64,000 nt of DNA from NCBI GenBank assembly GCA_944392535.1, contig CALXWY010000003.1, positions 1 to 64,000 of the forward strand. Reading direction: 5' to 3'. The notes below the pieces were generated by a model that was given only the letters and a program-made list of their open reading frames with translations, was not told where the DNA came from and searched no databases. This document shows, in pieces, positions 16,801 to 24,742 of this stretch. Every line of letters starts with the position of its first letter. The first letter of the stretch is position 1. The DNA comes from an uncultured Alphaproteobacteria bacterium. Its GTDB lineage: Bacteria > Pseudomonadota > Alphaproteobacteria > Rs-D84. A program made the position numbers and the translations under genes.

Positions 16801-19567
16801 ATTTTGCATTAGATGCGCGGGCGGTTATATTTGTTTGCACACTTTTGCCGGAATTTGATTCAAAGCCACGTATATTCAGTGTTAACATATATGTTCCATT
16901 TTGTGTCGCGTCATTTATGTCAAATTTAACAGATGCATTACCATTCGCATCAGTTGTAACATCAGGAACATCGTGCGAAATTGTTTGAACGCGGTTTATG
17001 GTATTGTTTGACAGTCCTGTGTCAGATATAAAATTTTGTGCAAAATTATAATCGGGATATTTGTCAAATTTATATTGTGTCGGGGCCAGTATCGCATGAA
17101 CAGATACACGTCTGTCGGATGCCGGTGTGCCGAATAAGTTGCGCAGTGATATGTTTGCCGATATATTATTTGGTGAAATCCATCCGTTTTCAGATTTGCC
17201 GGACAGTGTCGCGCTGATTTTCATCGTGTCAGGAACAAATTCTTGGACATCAAAACTGGTCATGCCCAACATATCTGTATTTTTATTGTTTGCGTTTATT
17301 AAATACAGGTATGTGTACCATGTGCCAAGTTGGGCGTCATCAGATATTTTATGCCGAATGTCAAACATGCCATCTGGGGTTAATGAAAAAGTTTGTTCTG
17401 ATATCATCCGTCCACGCGAATCGCGCAATTCCATTCGTACGGGTATTCCAGATAATTTGTTAAATGATTGATTCTTTACAATTCCGGCAATTATTACTTC
17501 TTCGCCCGGCCGATATATCCCACGATCTGAAAATATATATGCGTTCAGTGGTGTGCCAGATGTTACATAGTTACCATCAACGTCATATTTAGAATATTCT
17601 GTGCGTTGGGCATATGCATTGTATGGTATAAACGATACATCATCACCGCGACGTGCGACAATCGCCACAGGTTCACGTGCGTTTTTGTATTCTGACCATG
17701 GTAATTGCGGTATTTCGGTGTGACCGTCGGAATCAGTGCGCCCAGACCACACAGAATTGCCGTTGCGCCCCAGTACATAGATTTCAATGTCTGTGGCCGG
17801 GGTTCCGGTGGAAATATTTGAAACAAATAAGTCGGATGAAGTATCATTATTTACCTTGCGAATAATGCCTAAATCAGTCAGCAGTATCAGGCGTTTATCA
17901 TTAAATTCAGCAGCGTTTTCGGATGTACCGGTTTGTATTACAAAAATTCCGGTGTTGTCGCCATATGTTCGGTCCAAATAATCGCCCAAATCCAACGATG
18001 CATATTCTGTATCTATCATAGATGGATTAGCAAACGGAATTTCTTTCTGGAATACAGTGGACATATCATATACACCAAAATTCCACGACTTGAATTCCAT
18101 TGATGGGGCAAAAACATCGTATGTTTGCGAAATTAAATGATTTATTTCCCCTGATTTTATCTTGTACAAATTTACGTACGCCGTATCAACACCGCCACGC
18201 GCAACAATGCCCAGACGGCGGTCGCCAGACAATGATAACAGTGCGCCTGTACCAGCAATTGTGACAGATTGTTGGGGGTATGGTACACGCATTACCTTGG
18301 AAATGCCGGTGCGCATCTGAAAACCACTGGCCGATTTTGCGCCTGGTTTCACAGTAACATATACATATCGGTTGGCGCCGTCAGATACTTTGTACGCAAA
18401 TGTATATTGATTTATTCCGTTCGGGGCAACAAAGTCTGTTTGTTTTATGTTCAGTTTGTCAGAATTGGATAATACCTGGTCTGTTACTTCATCATTTAAC
18501 CAATGATGTACCGAATTTTCCGATTTTTCTGTGTCATTGATAAAACGGGGTAATAAATAAACATCAATGTATTCCATCCAATTAATATCAGGTGCGCTGG
18601 GGACAGTGGTGTTCAGGATTATTAACTGGTGTGCATTGCCATCGGTGTCGTCGGCAACATTTGTTTCCAGTTCAGATATTTTGAATATGTTATCGGCGGA
18701 TTCCAGGGTTACATCCCCAGTTATTTTTTTTGTTGATGAATCGCCATCTGTGGCATACACGCGATTTAATTTCAAATGCATGTTTTGCGGTTCGTCGGTT
18801 ATTGCCACAGAATCTGAAATTATAAATGCAGTGCGATGATATTTATCAAATTTGACATTAAAGCCCAATTTTGTATCGTCCAGACGTAATGATACGCGAT
18901 TGCTGAATTCAGTGGTGTCTATTTCATAATTAAATGATATTACCGCAACGCCATTTACCATGCGCTGTGCGTTTTCAGTGGCGTATATGTCAAAACTGTC
19001 AATCGTTGCAGATATTGGCGGGGTTGTAAATGATACGTTTGTAGTGTCGGGACGCACATCGTCATTAAAAATATCCGGATTTATTTTTATTGTGAATTTT
19101 TTATCCGCAGGCCAATTTGATTCGGGGGTAAATACAATCATTGAATCACCACGTAAATGCCATTTACCACGAATAACCGGGGTGATTTTTATGTTTTCCG
19201 ATAATTCTTTGTCAGTTAAGTTTATCTTGAATGTCGGCTGGTACGGGCCAGATTCCAGATTATATGAAATAACCACATCCCCAGGTGCACTTAATTCACG
19301 GGCATTGTTAACGTCGGGCACATTTCCGTTGTTTGTAAACATCATGGTATTATCGTCTGTGAATGTTGACGGCGATGGGGGCGTAACATTTGCGGTCAGT
19401 TCAGAAATGCCAACGGAATTGGTGCCGATTCGTAACCAAACAAGTGTGACGACAATCCCCAACAATATTGTCGCAATAACAGATAAAATAACTTTGCCAA
19501 ATCGTGAAATTTTTCGCGTGTCCATATGGCGTATGTCTTGATTGTTTGATTGCTTTCTTGATGGCAT
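13814..19567 (-). CDS. Bacterial alpha-2-macroglobulin with thioester
   Basis: 1917 aa, the size of the large bacterial alpha-2-macroglobulins (E. coli YfhM). The N-terminus carries a membrane segment (about residues 23-46, VILSVIATILLGIVVTLVWL) after a basic stretch and no lipobox, so it is anchored as an inner-membrane protein facing the periplasm rather than as a lipoprotein. The thioester motif is present as PCSEQ: Cys1475 and Gln1478, versus CLEQ in E. coli. Macroglobulin-type beta domains precede it and the alpha-helical thioester-domain toroid follows (DDGSFAMWNG region). The start is fixed by AGGGGGA just upstream of the ATG. Coupled to pbpC. Its job is covalent trapping of proteases that enter the periplasm. 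Confidence 0.94.
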   Translation of the reverse strand: MPSRKQSNNQDIRHMDTRKISRFGKVILSVIATILLGIVVTLVWLRIGTNSVGISELTANVTPPSPSTFTDDNTMMFTNNGNVPDVNNARELSAPGDVVISYNLESGPYQPTFKINLTDKELSENIKITPVIRGKWHLRGDSMIVFTPESNWPADKKFTIKINPDIFNDDVRPDTTNVSFTTPPISATIDSFDIYATENAQRMVNGVAVISFNYEIDTTEFSNRVSLRLDDTKLGFNVKFDKYHRTAFIISDSVAITDEPQNMHLKLNRVYATDGDSSTKKITGDVTLESADNIFKISELETNVADDTDGNAHQLIILNTTVPSAPDINWMEYIDVYLLPRFINDTEKSENSVHHWLNDEVTDQVLSNSDKLNIKQTDFVAPNGINQYTFAYKVSDGANRYVYVTVKPGAKSASGFQMRTGISKVMRVPYPQQSVTIAGTGALLSLSGDRRLGIVARGGVDTAYVNLYKIKSGEINHLISQTYDVFAPSMEFKSWNFGVYDMSTVFQKEIPFANPSMIDTEYASLDLGDYLDRTYGDNTGIFVIQTGTSENAAEFNDKRLILLTDLGIIRKVNNDTSSDLFVSNISTGTPATDIEIYVLGRNGNSVWSGRTDSDGHTEIPQLPWSEYKNAREPVAIVARRGDDVSFIPYNAYAQRTEYSKYDVDGNYVTSGTPLNAYIFSDRGIYRPGEEVIIAGIVKNQSFNKLSGIPVRMELRDSRGRMISEQTFSLTPDGMFDIRHKISDDAQLGTWYTYLYLINANNKNTDMLGMTSFDVQEFVPDTMKISATLSGKSENGWISPNNISANISLRNLFGTPASDRRVSVHAILAPTQYKFDKYPDYNFAQNFISDTGLSNNTINRVQTISHDVPDVTTDANGNASVKFDINDATQNGTYMLTLNIRGFESNSGKSVQTNITARASNAKYLIGYKTANNLEYIRRNSNVNINLIALDHTANPIDANGLTMRIMKHENMTSLVKDYNNNYKYQTVSDSKLISQSNINISSAGSDINLDTKTPGTYTLQIQDSSDTILANIEYFVANDENASMETDTDADLQIKLDADEYAPGDDIAISITAPYTGTGLITIERDRVYAYKWFNTNSTSSVQHIRLPHDFSGTGYINVSFVRDITSRDIFTSPYAYAVAPFATDTSGNEINIALDVPEQISDNNLVVQYTTDAPARIMIFAINQGILQVAKYKIPNPLAHFFQKSALQVNTFQILSLLLPEYNILREFAQTGGGDYGGTDGGMGAILTNPFGRDNVPSVAFYSGILETDANIPGTYTFNIPETFDGTISVFAVASNETAVGSADTTTLVQSPIMISNNVPMAVAPNDEFNINSVITNMSGAERPDMTVSVQTNNKLELTGATTVTENIPNGTEKLFTFNARASDKLGNATITVNAQLNSESLSRASTANVSVRPTTTYVTDVKFGEINSKHTTINKSDIKLYPDFAASNLYISNGAPAMIVPLVKFLEEYEYPCSEQLVSRAIPYLTMPTNPIIGTTFDKSTAVLEDVINTLKNRQNDDGSFAMWNGNSPYTNNINPDTAYLTAYIVHFLTLAKDSGFYVPDQMFGRGIDFLRTYAGAPITDTAGAAAHAYAIYVISLNDYVTTSYIDVFTEYANENIDKWSEQLMGAYIAASYKLLRQDTLADDLISKYKTSKTDKFTYTSAFNNNVANDAMYYYVLSKHFDTNRAYESDTIQSYISGGNYSSYTSSVIILALSGAMATDNGVHASDITVTINGQDAILTQSNGMLYTHIENNPEQIEIICDTCSRDNKIFYTLINQGYPLTAKRESNGLEIIREYYDVNGNEITSGKIGDTVTVKIFARTRGGTDYADNVVITDLLPGGFIADTQSVSGDMNFAEVREDRILIYADLTRDDSIFTYTAQLGASGKFAIPAINATAMNNPQINATGDTGIFTVSE

Positions 19568-19593
19568 AAAATCCCCCTGTGATGTTGTTTTTT

Positions 19594-19622
19594 ATCATAT
19601 AAGGTGATGGCAGAAAAAACAA
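19594..19622 (-). promoter_or_regulatory. Candidate promoter for the macroglobulin-pbpC operon
   Basis: On the minus strand TTGTTT (19617-19622) and TATGAT (19594-19599) are separated by 17 bp and lie 27 bp before the ATG. The -10 matches 5 of 6 consensus bases; the -35 is weak. Confidence 0.4.
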
Positions 19623-19728
19623 GATAATATTTATTTTTTACGTATGTGTTTTTTTGTGAGATTTTATTCATTGATAAGCCGGGGGGGTGGGGCGAGAATT
19701 TACTTTTTTTTATAAAGAGGTATTATCC

Positions 19729-20361
19729 ATGGTTTACGGATATATTCGTGTTTCAACCGATCATCAAACAACAGAAAACCAGCGTTTTGAAATTCAAAAA
19801 TTTTGCGTCAAGCAAGAATTGGCCATAGATTGCTGGATAGAAGAAACAATTTCTTCAACCAAAGAATTAAGCAAGCGAAAATTAGGACGATTATTAAACA
19901 GAATACAAAAAGATGATTTGATAATTGCATCGGAATTGTCGCGCTTGGGGCGCAATTTGTTGCAAATTATGAGCATTCTGCATCATTGTATGGATATTGG
20001 TGCAAAAATATGGACGATAAAGGATAATTATCGTCTGGGCGCAGATATAACCAGTAAAGTGTTGGCGTTTGCGTTTGGGCTGTCGGCCGAAATAGAAAGA
20101 AATTTAATATCACAACGAACCAAGGAAGCATTGGCCCGATTAAAATCCGAAGGAAAGCATATCGGACGACCATACGGCAGTCGTAATACATCTAAATTAC
20201 ATGGGCGCGAAAAATACATAACGCGTAAATTGGCAAATGGGGATACAAAATATGAAATCGCGCGTCGGTTACGGGTGCACCGTGATACGTTAAACAAATT
20301 TATTGCACATAACGGGATTCAAACAGGTGTGGTTGCGAATCCGGAACATTTCAGAATCTGA
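19729..20361 (+). CDS. Serine recombinase, Mpi-type DNA invertase family
   Basis: 210 aa from the ATG at 19729, which has an AAAGAGG ribosome site. The resolvase/invertase catalytic domain has Ser9 in GYIRVSTDHQ and the Arg pair R72 and R75 in SELSRLGRN. The segments WIEETIS, TIKDNYRLG, LAFAFGLSAEIERNLISQRT and KEALARLKSEGKHIGRP closely match the master DNA invertase (Mpi) family of Bacteroides, which flips promoter segments to phase-vary surface genes. A helix-turn-helix (EIARRLRVHRDTLNKF) ends the protein. It sits alone between the macroglobulin operon and a convergent S8 protease gene whose stop it overlaps by 11 bp. I found no inverted-repeat pair flanking a nearby promoter, so its substrate may lie elsewhere. 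Confidence 0.9.
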   Translation: MVYGYIRVSTDHQTTENQRFEIQKFCVKQELAIDCWIEETISSTKELSKRKLGRLLNRIQKDDLIIASELSRLGRNLLQIMSILHHCMDIGAKIWTIKDNYRLGADITSKVLAFAFGLSAEIERNLISQRTKEALARLKSEGKHIGRPYGSRNTSKLHGREKYITRKLANGDTKYEIARRLRVHRDTLNKFIAHNGIQTGVVANPEHFRI

Positions 20362-22180
20362 TTTGGCCACGGGTCATTATAAAGAATTCGTCTGTGCCGT
20401 ATGGATTGTCAATAAAACTGGCGGTGATTGACTTATATGATATTGAATATTCTATTGATGGGCGACCGCGCATATCAATATTATAGTCATTATATATAAT
20501 TGAACCATTTGTTGAACGACCAGACGCCAATCGCATATCAAATGATCCGGCAATAACAGTATCTGGGATTGATACGGATATGGTCCAATCTTGGATTTGG
20601 GTTCCAAATTCAACAGATGCAGTATATATGTTTGAAAAGTTTGTGATAATGGAATTTTCAGATGCACGTGGTGCGCCAAATCCAATGCGGGCGCGTTGGA
20701 ATAATTTGACGTCGCCAATGCTTTGTTCGCTGTGTGTGCCGATAAATCCGAATAATGGATTTTGGTCGCTTTGCATAAAACTGTCGCCAAACATAATGTC
20801 ACTGTTCATCAATCCGATTTCAATGCCGTCGGTTGCAAGTAATGTTGTTTCATTGTCGGAACGCAGGCGCATGAATCCACGACCAGGGTTTTGTATTTTT
20901 ATACTGTTGTTGATGTCTGTATCAAACGCGCGCCCATATTTATCAAAAAAGGCAAACTGGACATTGGCGTCTTTTATGTTTTTGGCAATCGTTCCCGACA
21001 CACGCGCGGTTTGTAATGGGCGCATACTGCCGTTCGGCATTGGTATTAATGCCGTGCCAACCGGACGGGTTGCACGTTCCAGATCCAGCATGCCGTGACC
21101 ATATGTGCTGTCTGTGCCGGGGGCGCCGATATCGCGTGCGGTTTCAAATAATAACGATGTGATTTCTGGGGCGGACATGTATGGAAATGCTTCGCGTATT
21201 ACCGCAACAGCCGCGGATACAATTGGGGCTGCAAAACTGGTGCCGGTGGCGATTGATGTGCCGGTGTTTATATCTGTGCCGGGGGCGGTTATGCACCAAT
21301 TTTGGGTTATACCACATGCGTTACTGTAATCGGCCAATGCCCCGGTTTCACTGTCCCATGCAACGACGTTTATAAAGTGCCCGTTCAGTTCAGGCATGAC
21401 CGCGGGCATGGCGGATAAAGCACTGCTTTGTGTTTTATCATAATCATTGCCGGCCGCCCACACAAATATCGCATCACGTTTGGCGGCGTTTGATAACTGG
21501 TTAACAAAGTTTGCATCTGTGATGCGTATTAATTGTTCGCGTGATTTTAATTCTGTGGCGCGCATTGGCACGGACCAACTGGAATTAAAAATATCTGCAT
21601 CGTGGGCCGATGCGATAATGTTACCGATTTCGCGGTATGATACATATTCCATATCGTATGCAATTTTGTATGAATCTATCTGGGCGTTTGGCGCAATTAT
21701 CCCAGATGCCATTGCCGCAACGTTTCGCCCGTGCCAACTGTCCAGTCCGGTGTCCAATACCGCAATTGTTGAACCCGCGCCTGTGTATCCGCGTGCAATG
21801 GAATATGCGGCACGTATTTCATTATAGTGATTGAAATTGTCTTGATATTCCGGGGTGTGTAATATTGAATTCAGTTGCGCGTCAGTGATATCGGCGCCGA
21901 CCATATCGTATTGTGGTGTGGCAGATAAAGAATATGAATCAGATGATTGGGCTGGGGTGTTGCTGGTGCCGGCCATGCCGATTAATGCCAACGCGCCGCC
22001 CAGTACGGCAACGCCGCTTAATGTCGGGGCAACCATGGACGGTGAAAATGTTGCGCACTTTTCGGGATGGGCACGACGATATTCCGAATTGGCGCAATCG
22101 GGTATGTCGGTAATCGCGTTTACGGGGGATGTAAATGCGAATATAAGTACAGCGGAAAGTGCCGTGTATAATTCTCTCAT
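20351..22180 (-). CDS. Secreted S8 (subtilisin-like) protease with autotransporter-like C-terminus
   Basis: 609 aa. A signal peptide ends near VNA at 19-21, followed by a short Cys-containing segment and a Gly/Ala-rich hydrophobic segment (about 50-70). Peptidase S8 domain about 125-370: Asp143 in AVLDTGLD, His150 in HGRNVAAMASG, oxyanion Asn245 in AAGNDY, and Ser315 in GTSFAAPIVS. Asp and His are only 7 residues apart; subtilisins usually have about 30, so a surface loop is missing. The last ~200 residues are strand-rich and end in GQIRF, suggesting a small or degenerate autotransporter barrel. The start at 22180 lacks a clear ribosome site. Activity is plausible because all four key residues are present. 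Confidence 0.85.
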   Translation of the reverse strand: MRELYTALSAVLIFAFTSPVNAITDIPDCANSEYRRAHPEKCATFSPSMVAPTLSGVAVLGGALALIGMAGTSNTPAQSSDSYSLSATPQYDMVGADITDAQLNSILHTPEYQDNFNHYNEIRAAYSIARGYTGAGSTIAVLDTGLDSWHGRNVAAMASGIIAPNAQIDSYKIAYDMEYVSYREIGNIIASAHDADIFNSSWSVPMRATELKSREQLIRITDANFVNQLSNAAKRDAIFVWAAGNDYDKTQSSALSAMPAVMPELNGHFINVVAWDSETGALADYSNACGITQNWCITAPGTDINTGTSIATGTSFAAPIVSAAVAVIREAFPYMSAPEITSLLFETARDIGAPGTDSTYGHGMLDLERATRPVGTALIPMPNGSMRPLQTARVSGTIAKNIKDANVQFAFFDKYGRAFDTDINNSIKIQNPGRGFMRLRSDNETTLLATDGIEIGLMNSDIMFGDSFMQSDQNPLFGFIGTHSEQSIGDVKLFQRARIGFGAPRASENSIITNFSNIYTASVEFGTQIQDWTISVSIPDTVIAGSFDMRLASGRSTNGSIIYNDYNIDMRGRPSIEYSISYKSITASFIDNPYGTDEFFIMTRGQIRF

Positions 22181-22263
22181 GTTGTACTAAATATAATACA
22201 TAAAAATATTTTGTCAATATTTTGTTTGGGATTATTTTTTTATGGAAGACAGCGAATTTATGC

Positions 22264-22292
22264 TTGATTTTTGCGCATTTGTGGGTTAATAT
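22264..22292 (+). promoter_or_regulatory. Promoter of rpsB-tsf
   Basis: TTGATT (22264-22269), a 17-bp spacer and TAATAT (22287-22292). The resulting leader of about 110 nt before rpsB has short inverted repeats and could hold an S2 autoregulatory structure, but I cannot define one by eye. Confidence 0.5.
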
Positions 22293-22408
22293 CGTGTCAC
22301 ACGTGTTTGCGTGAATAACACAGTCATTCGGTTAAAAGTTTCTGTCCGGTTATATAAATCGGTTTTTACCAATGACGAGGATAACAACAGAAAACAAAGG
22401 ATTTAATC

Positions 22409-23275
22409 ATGGCATTGCCAACATTTACAATGAAACAGTTAATGGAAGCGGGTGTTCATTTTGGTCATCATACACGTCGCTGGAACCCGCTGATGACGCC
22501 GTATGTTTATGGGGTCAAAGATAAAATTCATATCATTAATTTGAATAAAACAGCACCGTTGTTGCATCGTGCGCTGGTTGCATTAGAAGCAATCGCCGCC
22601 GCCGGGGGCAAGATTTTATTCGTCGCAACAAAGCACCAGGCCAAAGATATTGTCAAAGATGCGGCCGAACGCTGTGGCCAGTTTTATGTGAATAATCGCT
22701 GGTTGGGTGGCATGTTGACAAACTGGACAACTGTTTCGCAATCAATTCGTCGCTTAAAGAAAATGGAATCCGATATTGAAAATGCGGATAAATTGGGACT
22801 GACCAAGAAAGAAGTTGGGGTTATGACCAAAGAAGTTGCCAAATTGCGCGAAATATTTGGTGGAATTCTGGAAATGCATGGCACGCCCCAGGCAATGATT
22901 GTTATTGATGTCCCACGTGAAATTAATGCGGTGCGTGAGGCAAAAATATTGGATATCCCAACAATTGCAATTTGTGATACAAACGCAAATCCAGAATTGG
23001 TTGACTATCCAGTGCCGGGCAACGATGATGCCGCGCGTGCAACACAATTGTATTGCGATTTGTTTGTTGATGCAATTTTGTCCGGAATTGAAAAGCGTTT
23101 GGGCGGGGCCGCCGGTAAAAAGGTTGAATCAGACATGTCGGACATCGCCGATGAATTTGAAGCGGATATGAAAGATAAAGAAGCACAACAAAAATCTAAA
23201 ATGTCCGAAGCGCGCGCCGAACGTCGTGGTAAATTGATGGACAAGGCGGAAAAAGCCGAAAAAGCGGATAAATAA
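22409..23275 (+). CDS. rpsB: 30S ribosomal protein S2
   Basis: 288 aa. Typical S2 opening (MKQLMEAGVHFGHHTRRWNP), followed by RWLGGMLTNW and PxAMIVIDVPREINAVREAKILDIPTIAICDTNANP-type core. The C-terminal ~60 residues form a Lys/Glu/Ala-rich charged helix that extends past the usual end. An AAAGGA ribosome site lies 9 nt before the ATG. It is the first gene of the classic rpsB-tsf pair. S2 binds late to the 30S body near S1. Confidence 0.98.
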   Translation: MALPTFTMKQLMEAGVHFGHHTRRWNPLMTPYVYGVKDKIHIINLNKTAPLLHRALVALEAIAAAGGKILFVATKHQAKDIVKDAAERCGQFYVNNRWLGGMLTNWTTVSQSIRRLKKMESDIENADKLGLTKKEVGVMTKEVAKLREIFGGILEMHGTPQAMIVIDVPREINAVREAKILDIPTIAICDTNANPELVDYPVPGNDDAARATQLYCDLFVDAILSGIEKRLGGAAGKKVESDMSDIADEFEADMKDKEAQQKSKMSEARAERRGKLMDKAEKAEKADK

Positions 23276-23295
23276 TTATTCGTTATGTGTTTAAC

Positions 23296-23320
23296 GGCGA
23301 TTGGTTCAACCCCAATCGCC
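23296..23320 (+). other. rpsB-tsf intergenic hairpin
   Basis: A 9-bp perfect stem (23296-23304 with 23312-23320) with a 7-base loop and no T-run after it. It may act as a processing or mRNA-stability element, or as partial attenuation between rpsB and tsf. Confidence 0.5.
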
Positions 23321-23348
23321 CACAATAATTAAAAAATGGGGGAAAACA

Positions 23349-24218
23349 ATGGCAGAAATAACCGCAAAATTAATTCAAGAACTGCGTGAAAAAACATCCG
23401 CTGGGATGATGGATTGTAAAAAAGCGTTGGTTGAAAATAATGGTGATATAGAAGCCGCCGCAGATTGGCTGCGCCAAAAAGGAATTGTCAAGGCGGCATC
23501 CAAGGCCGGGCGCGTCGCTGCATCTGGGTTGGTTACGGTTGTAAAATGTGACGATATGGGATGCGTCGTAGAAGTTAATGCGGAAACTGATTTCGTTGCA
23601 AAAAATGAAAAATTCCAACAGTTGGTCGCAGATGTTGCAAATAAAGCCGCTGAATTCAAAGGTGACTTTGACGCAACATTGAACGCCGTTAAAGATGATA
23701 TTGCAAATGCAATTTCAACGATTGGTGAAAATATGAATCTGCGCCGTATTGCCAAAGTTACAGGTGATCATATTTACACATATATTCACAATGCCATGGT
23801 TCCAGGAATGGGGCAGATTGGTGTTGTGGTTGCGATTAACGGCGATTCTGAAAAAATTGACGAAATCGGCAATAAAATCGCAATGCATATCGCGGCAAAT
23901 AAACCAGAATTTATGACGATTGACGATGTTGATGCGGCGGCTGTGGAACGTGAAAAAAAGATTTTCATTGAATCTGGGGCCACGGCGGGTAAACCAGAAA
24001 ACGTTGTTGAAAAAATGGTTGAAGGCCGTATACATAAGTTTTATGCGGAAACTGTATTGGAAGAACAACCGTTTGTTATGGATCCGTCAAAAACAGTAAA
24101 GCAAGTTGTTGAAGAAGCGGGCGGCAAGTTGGCTGGGTTCGCGTATTTCGTTCTGGGCGAAGGTATCCAGAAACGCGAAGACAACTTGGCCGATGAAGTC
24201 GCGAAAATGTTGTCGTAA
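23349..24218 (+). CDS. tsf: Elongation factor Ts
   Basis: 289 aa from the ATG at 23349 (ribosome site GGGGGAAAA). It has the family N-terminus (LIQELREKTSAGMMDCKKALVENNGDIEAAADWLR), the TDFVAKNEKF core motif and a full-length C-terminal module. EF-Ts recycles EF-Tu from GDP to GTP. Downstream of rpsB as in most bacteria and followed by a strong terminator. Confidence 0.98.
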   Translation: MAEITAKLIQELREKTSAGMMDCKKALVENNGDIEAAADWLRQKGIVKAASKAGRVAASGLVTVVKCDDMGCVVEVNAETDFVAKNEKFQQLVADVANKAAEFKGDFDATLNAVKDDIANAISTIGENMNLRRIAKVTGDHIYTYIHNAMVPGMGQIGVVVAINGDSEKIDEIGNKIAMHIAANKPEFMTIDDVDAAAVEREKKIFIESGATAGKPENVVEKMVEGRIHKFYAETVLEEQPFVMDPSKTVKQVVEEAGGKLAGFAYFVLGEGIQKREDNLADEVAKMLS

Positions 24219-24244
24219 TTGGCAACTGTTTGGTTATAAAAAAG

Positions 24245-24268
24245 TCCGGCTGGTTGCCGGATTTTTTT
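24245..24268 (+). terminator. Terminator after tsf
   Basis: A 6-bp GC-rich stem (24245-24250 with 24256-24261) with A-T extension and a 7-T run. Confidence 0.85.
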
Positions 24269-24327
24269 ATTATTTTTCTGGAAAAACAGTGGGGTGCGTG
24301 GTATTTTATTAACATAAGGATTTGGTG

Positions 24328-24717
24328 ATGGACAGATACAAAATTCATGACATAAAATATTATGATGTTGGTGCGAATTTATTCTTGGGACAAAATGGTC
24401 AAATCGTGCGGAATCAAATCGTGCCATTGGATTTTGTTTACGGATTACGCCCCGGGGATGTCGTTCGTGGACTGGGGCGACGTGATTTGATGTCATATCA
24501 CACCGTATTTTCATGTCGGGGGCGGCTGTATTTGGTGCTGGAACCAATGGGCGATGGATACAGAGACTATGTGTCACGATTTTTTGATGCGGGTGACAGA
24601 ATTTATTTTGGATATGCGTTGGCGCGGAATTTGATTTCGCGTGGAATTATGCCAACATTAGATACTGCAAAAAATCTGGGGTTGTTTTTAGATGGACGCA
24701 CAGGTAAAATAAGATAA
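24328..24717 (+). CDS. Hypothetical cytoplasmic protein
   Basis: 129 aa from the ATG at 24328, with AAGGA 8 nt upstream; in-frame TTG and GTG codons just before are less likely starts. No signal peptide, membrane segment or known motif. The sequence is basic and aromatic, with regularly spaced Gly-Asp turns (LRPGDVVRGLGRRD, DGRTGKIR), suggesting a small beta-rich fold. It lies 25 nt before tyrS in the same direction, so the two may be co-transcribed. Function unknown. Confidence 0.7.
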   Translation: MDRYKIHDIKYYDVGANLFLGQNGQIVRNQIVPLDFVYGLRPGDVVRGLGRRDLMSYHTVFSCRGRLYLVLEPMGDGYRDYVSRFFDAGDRIYFGYALARNLISRGIMPTLDTAKNLGLFLDGRTGKIR

Positions 24718-24742
24718 AGGTCATTTTAAGCAGGGGTACGTT

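Noticed and set aside
19568..19728. Invertible promoter beside the Mpi-like recombinase
   Set aside because: No inverted-repeat pair found; only poly-T and poly-G tracts.
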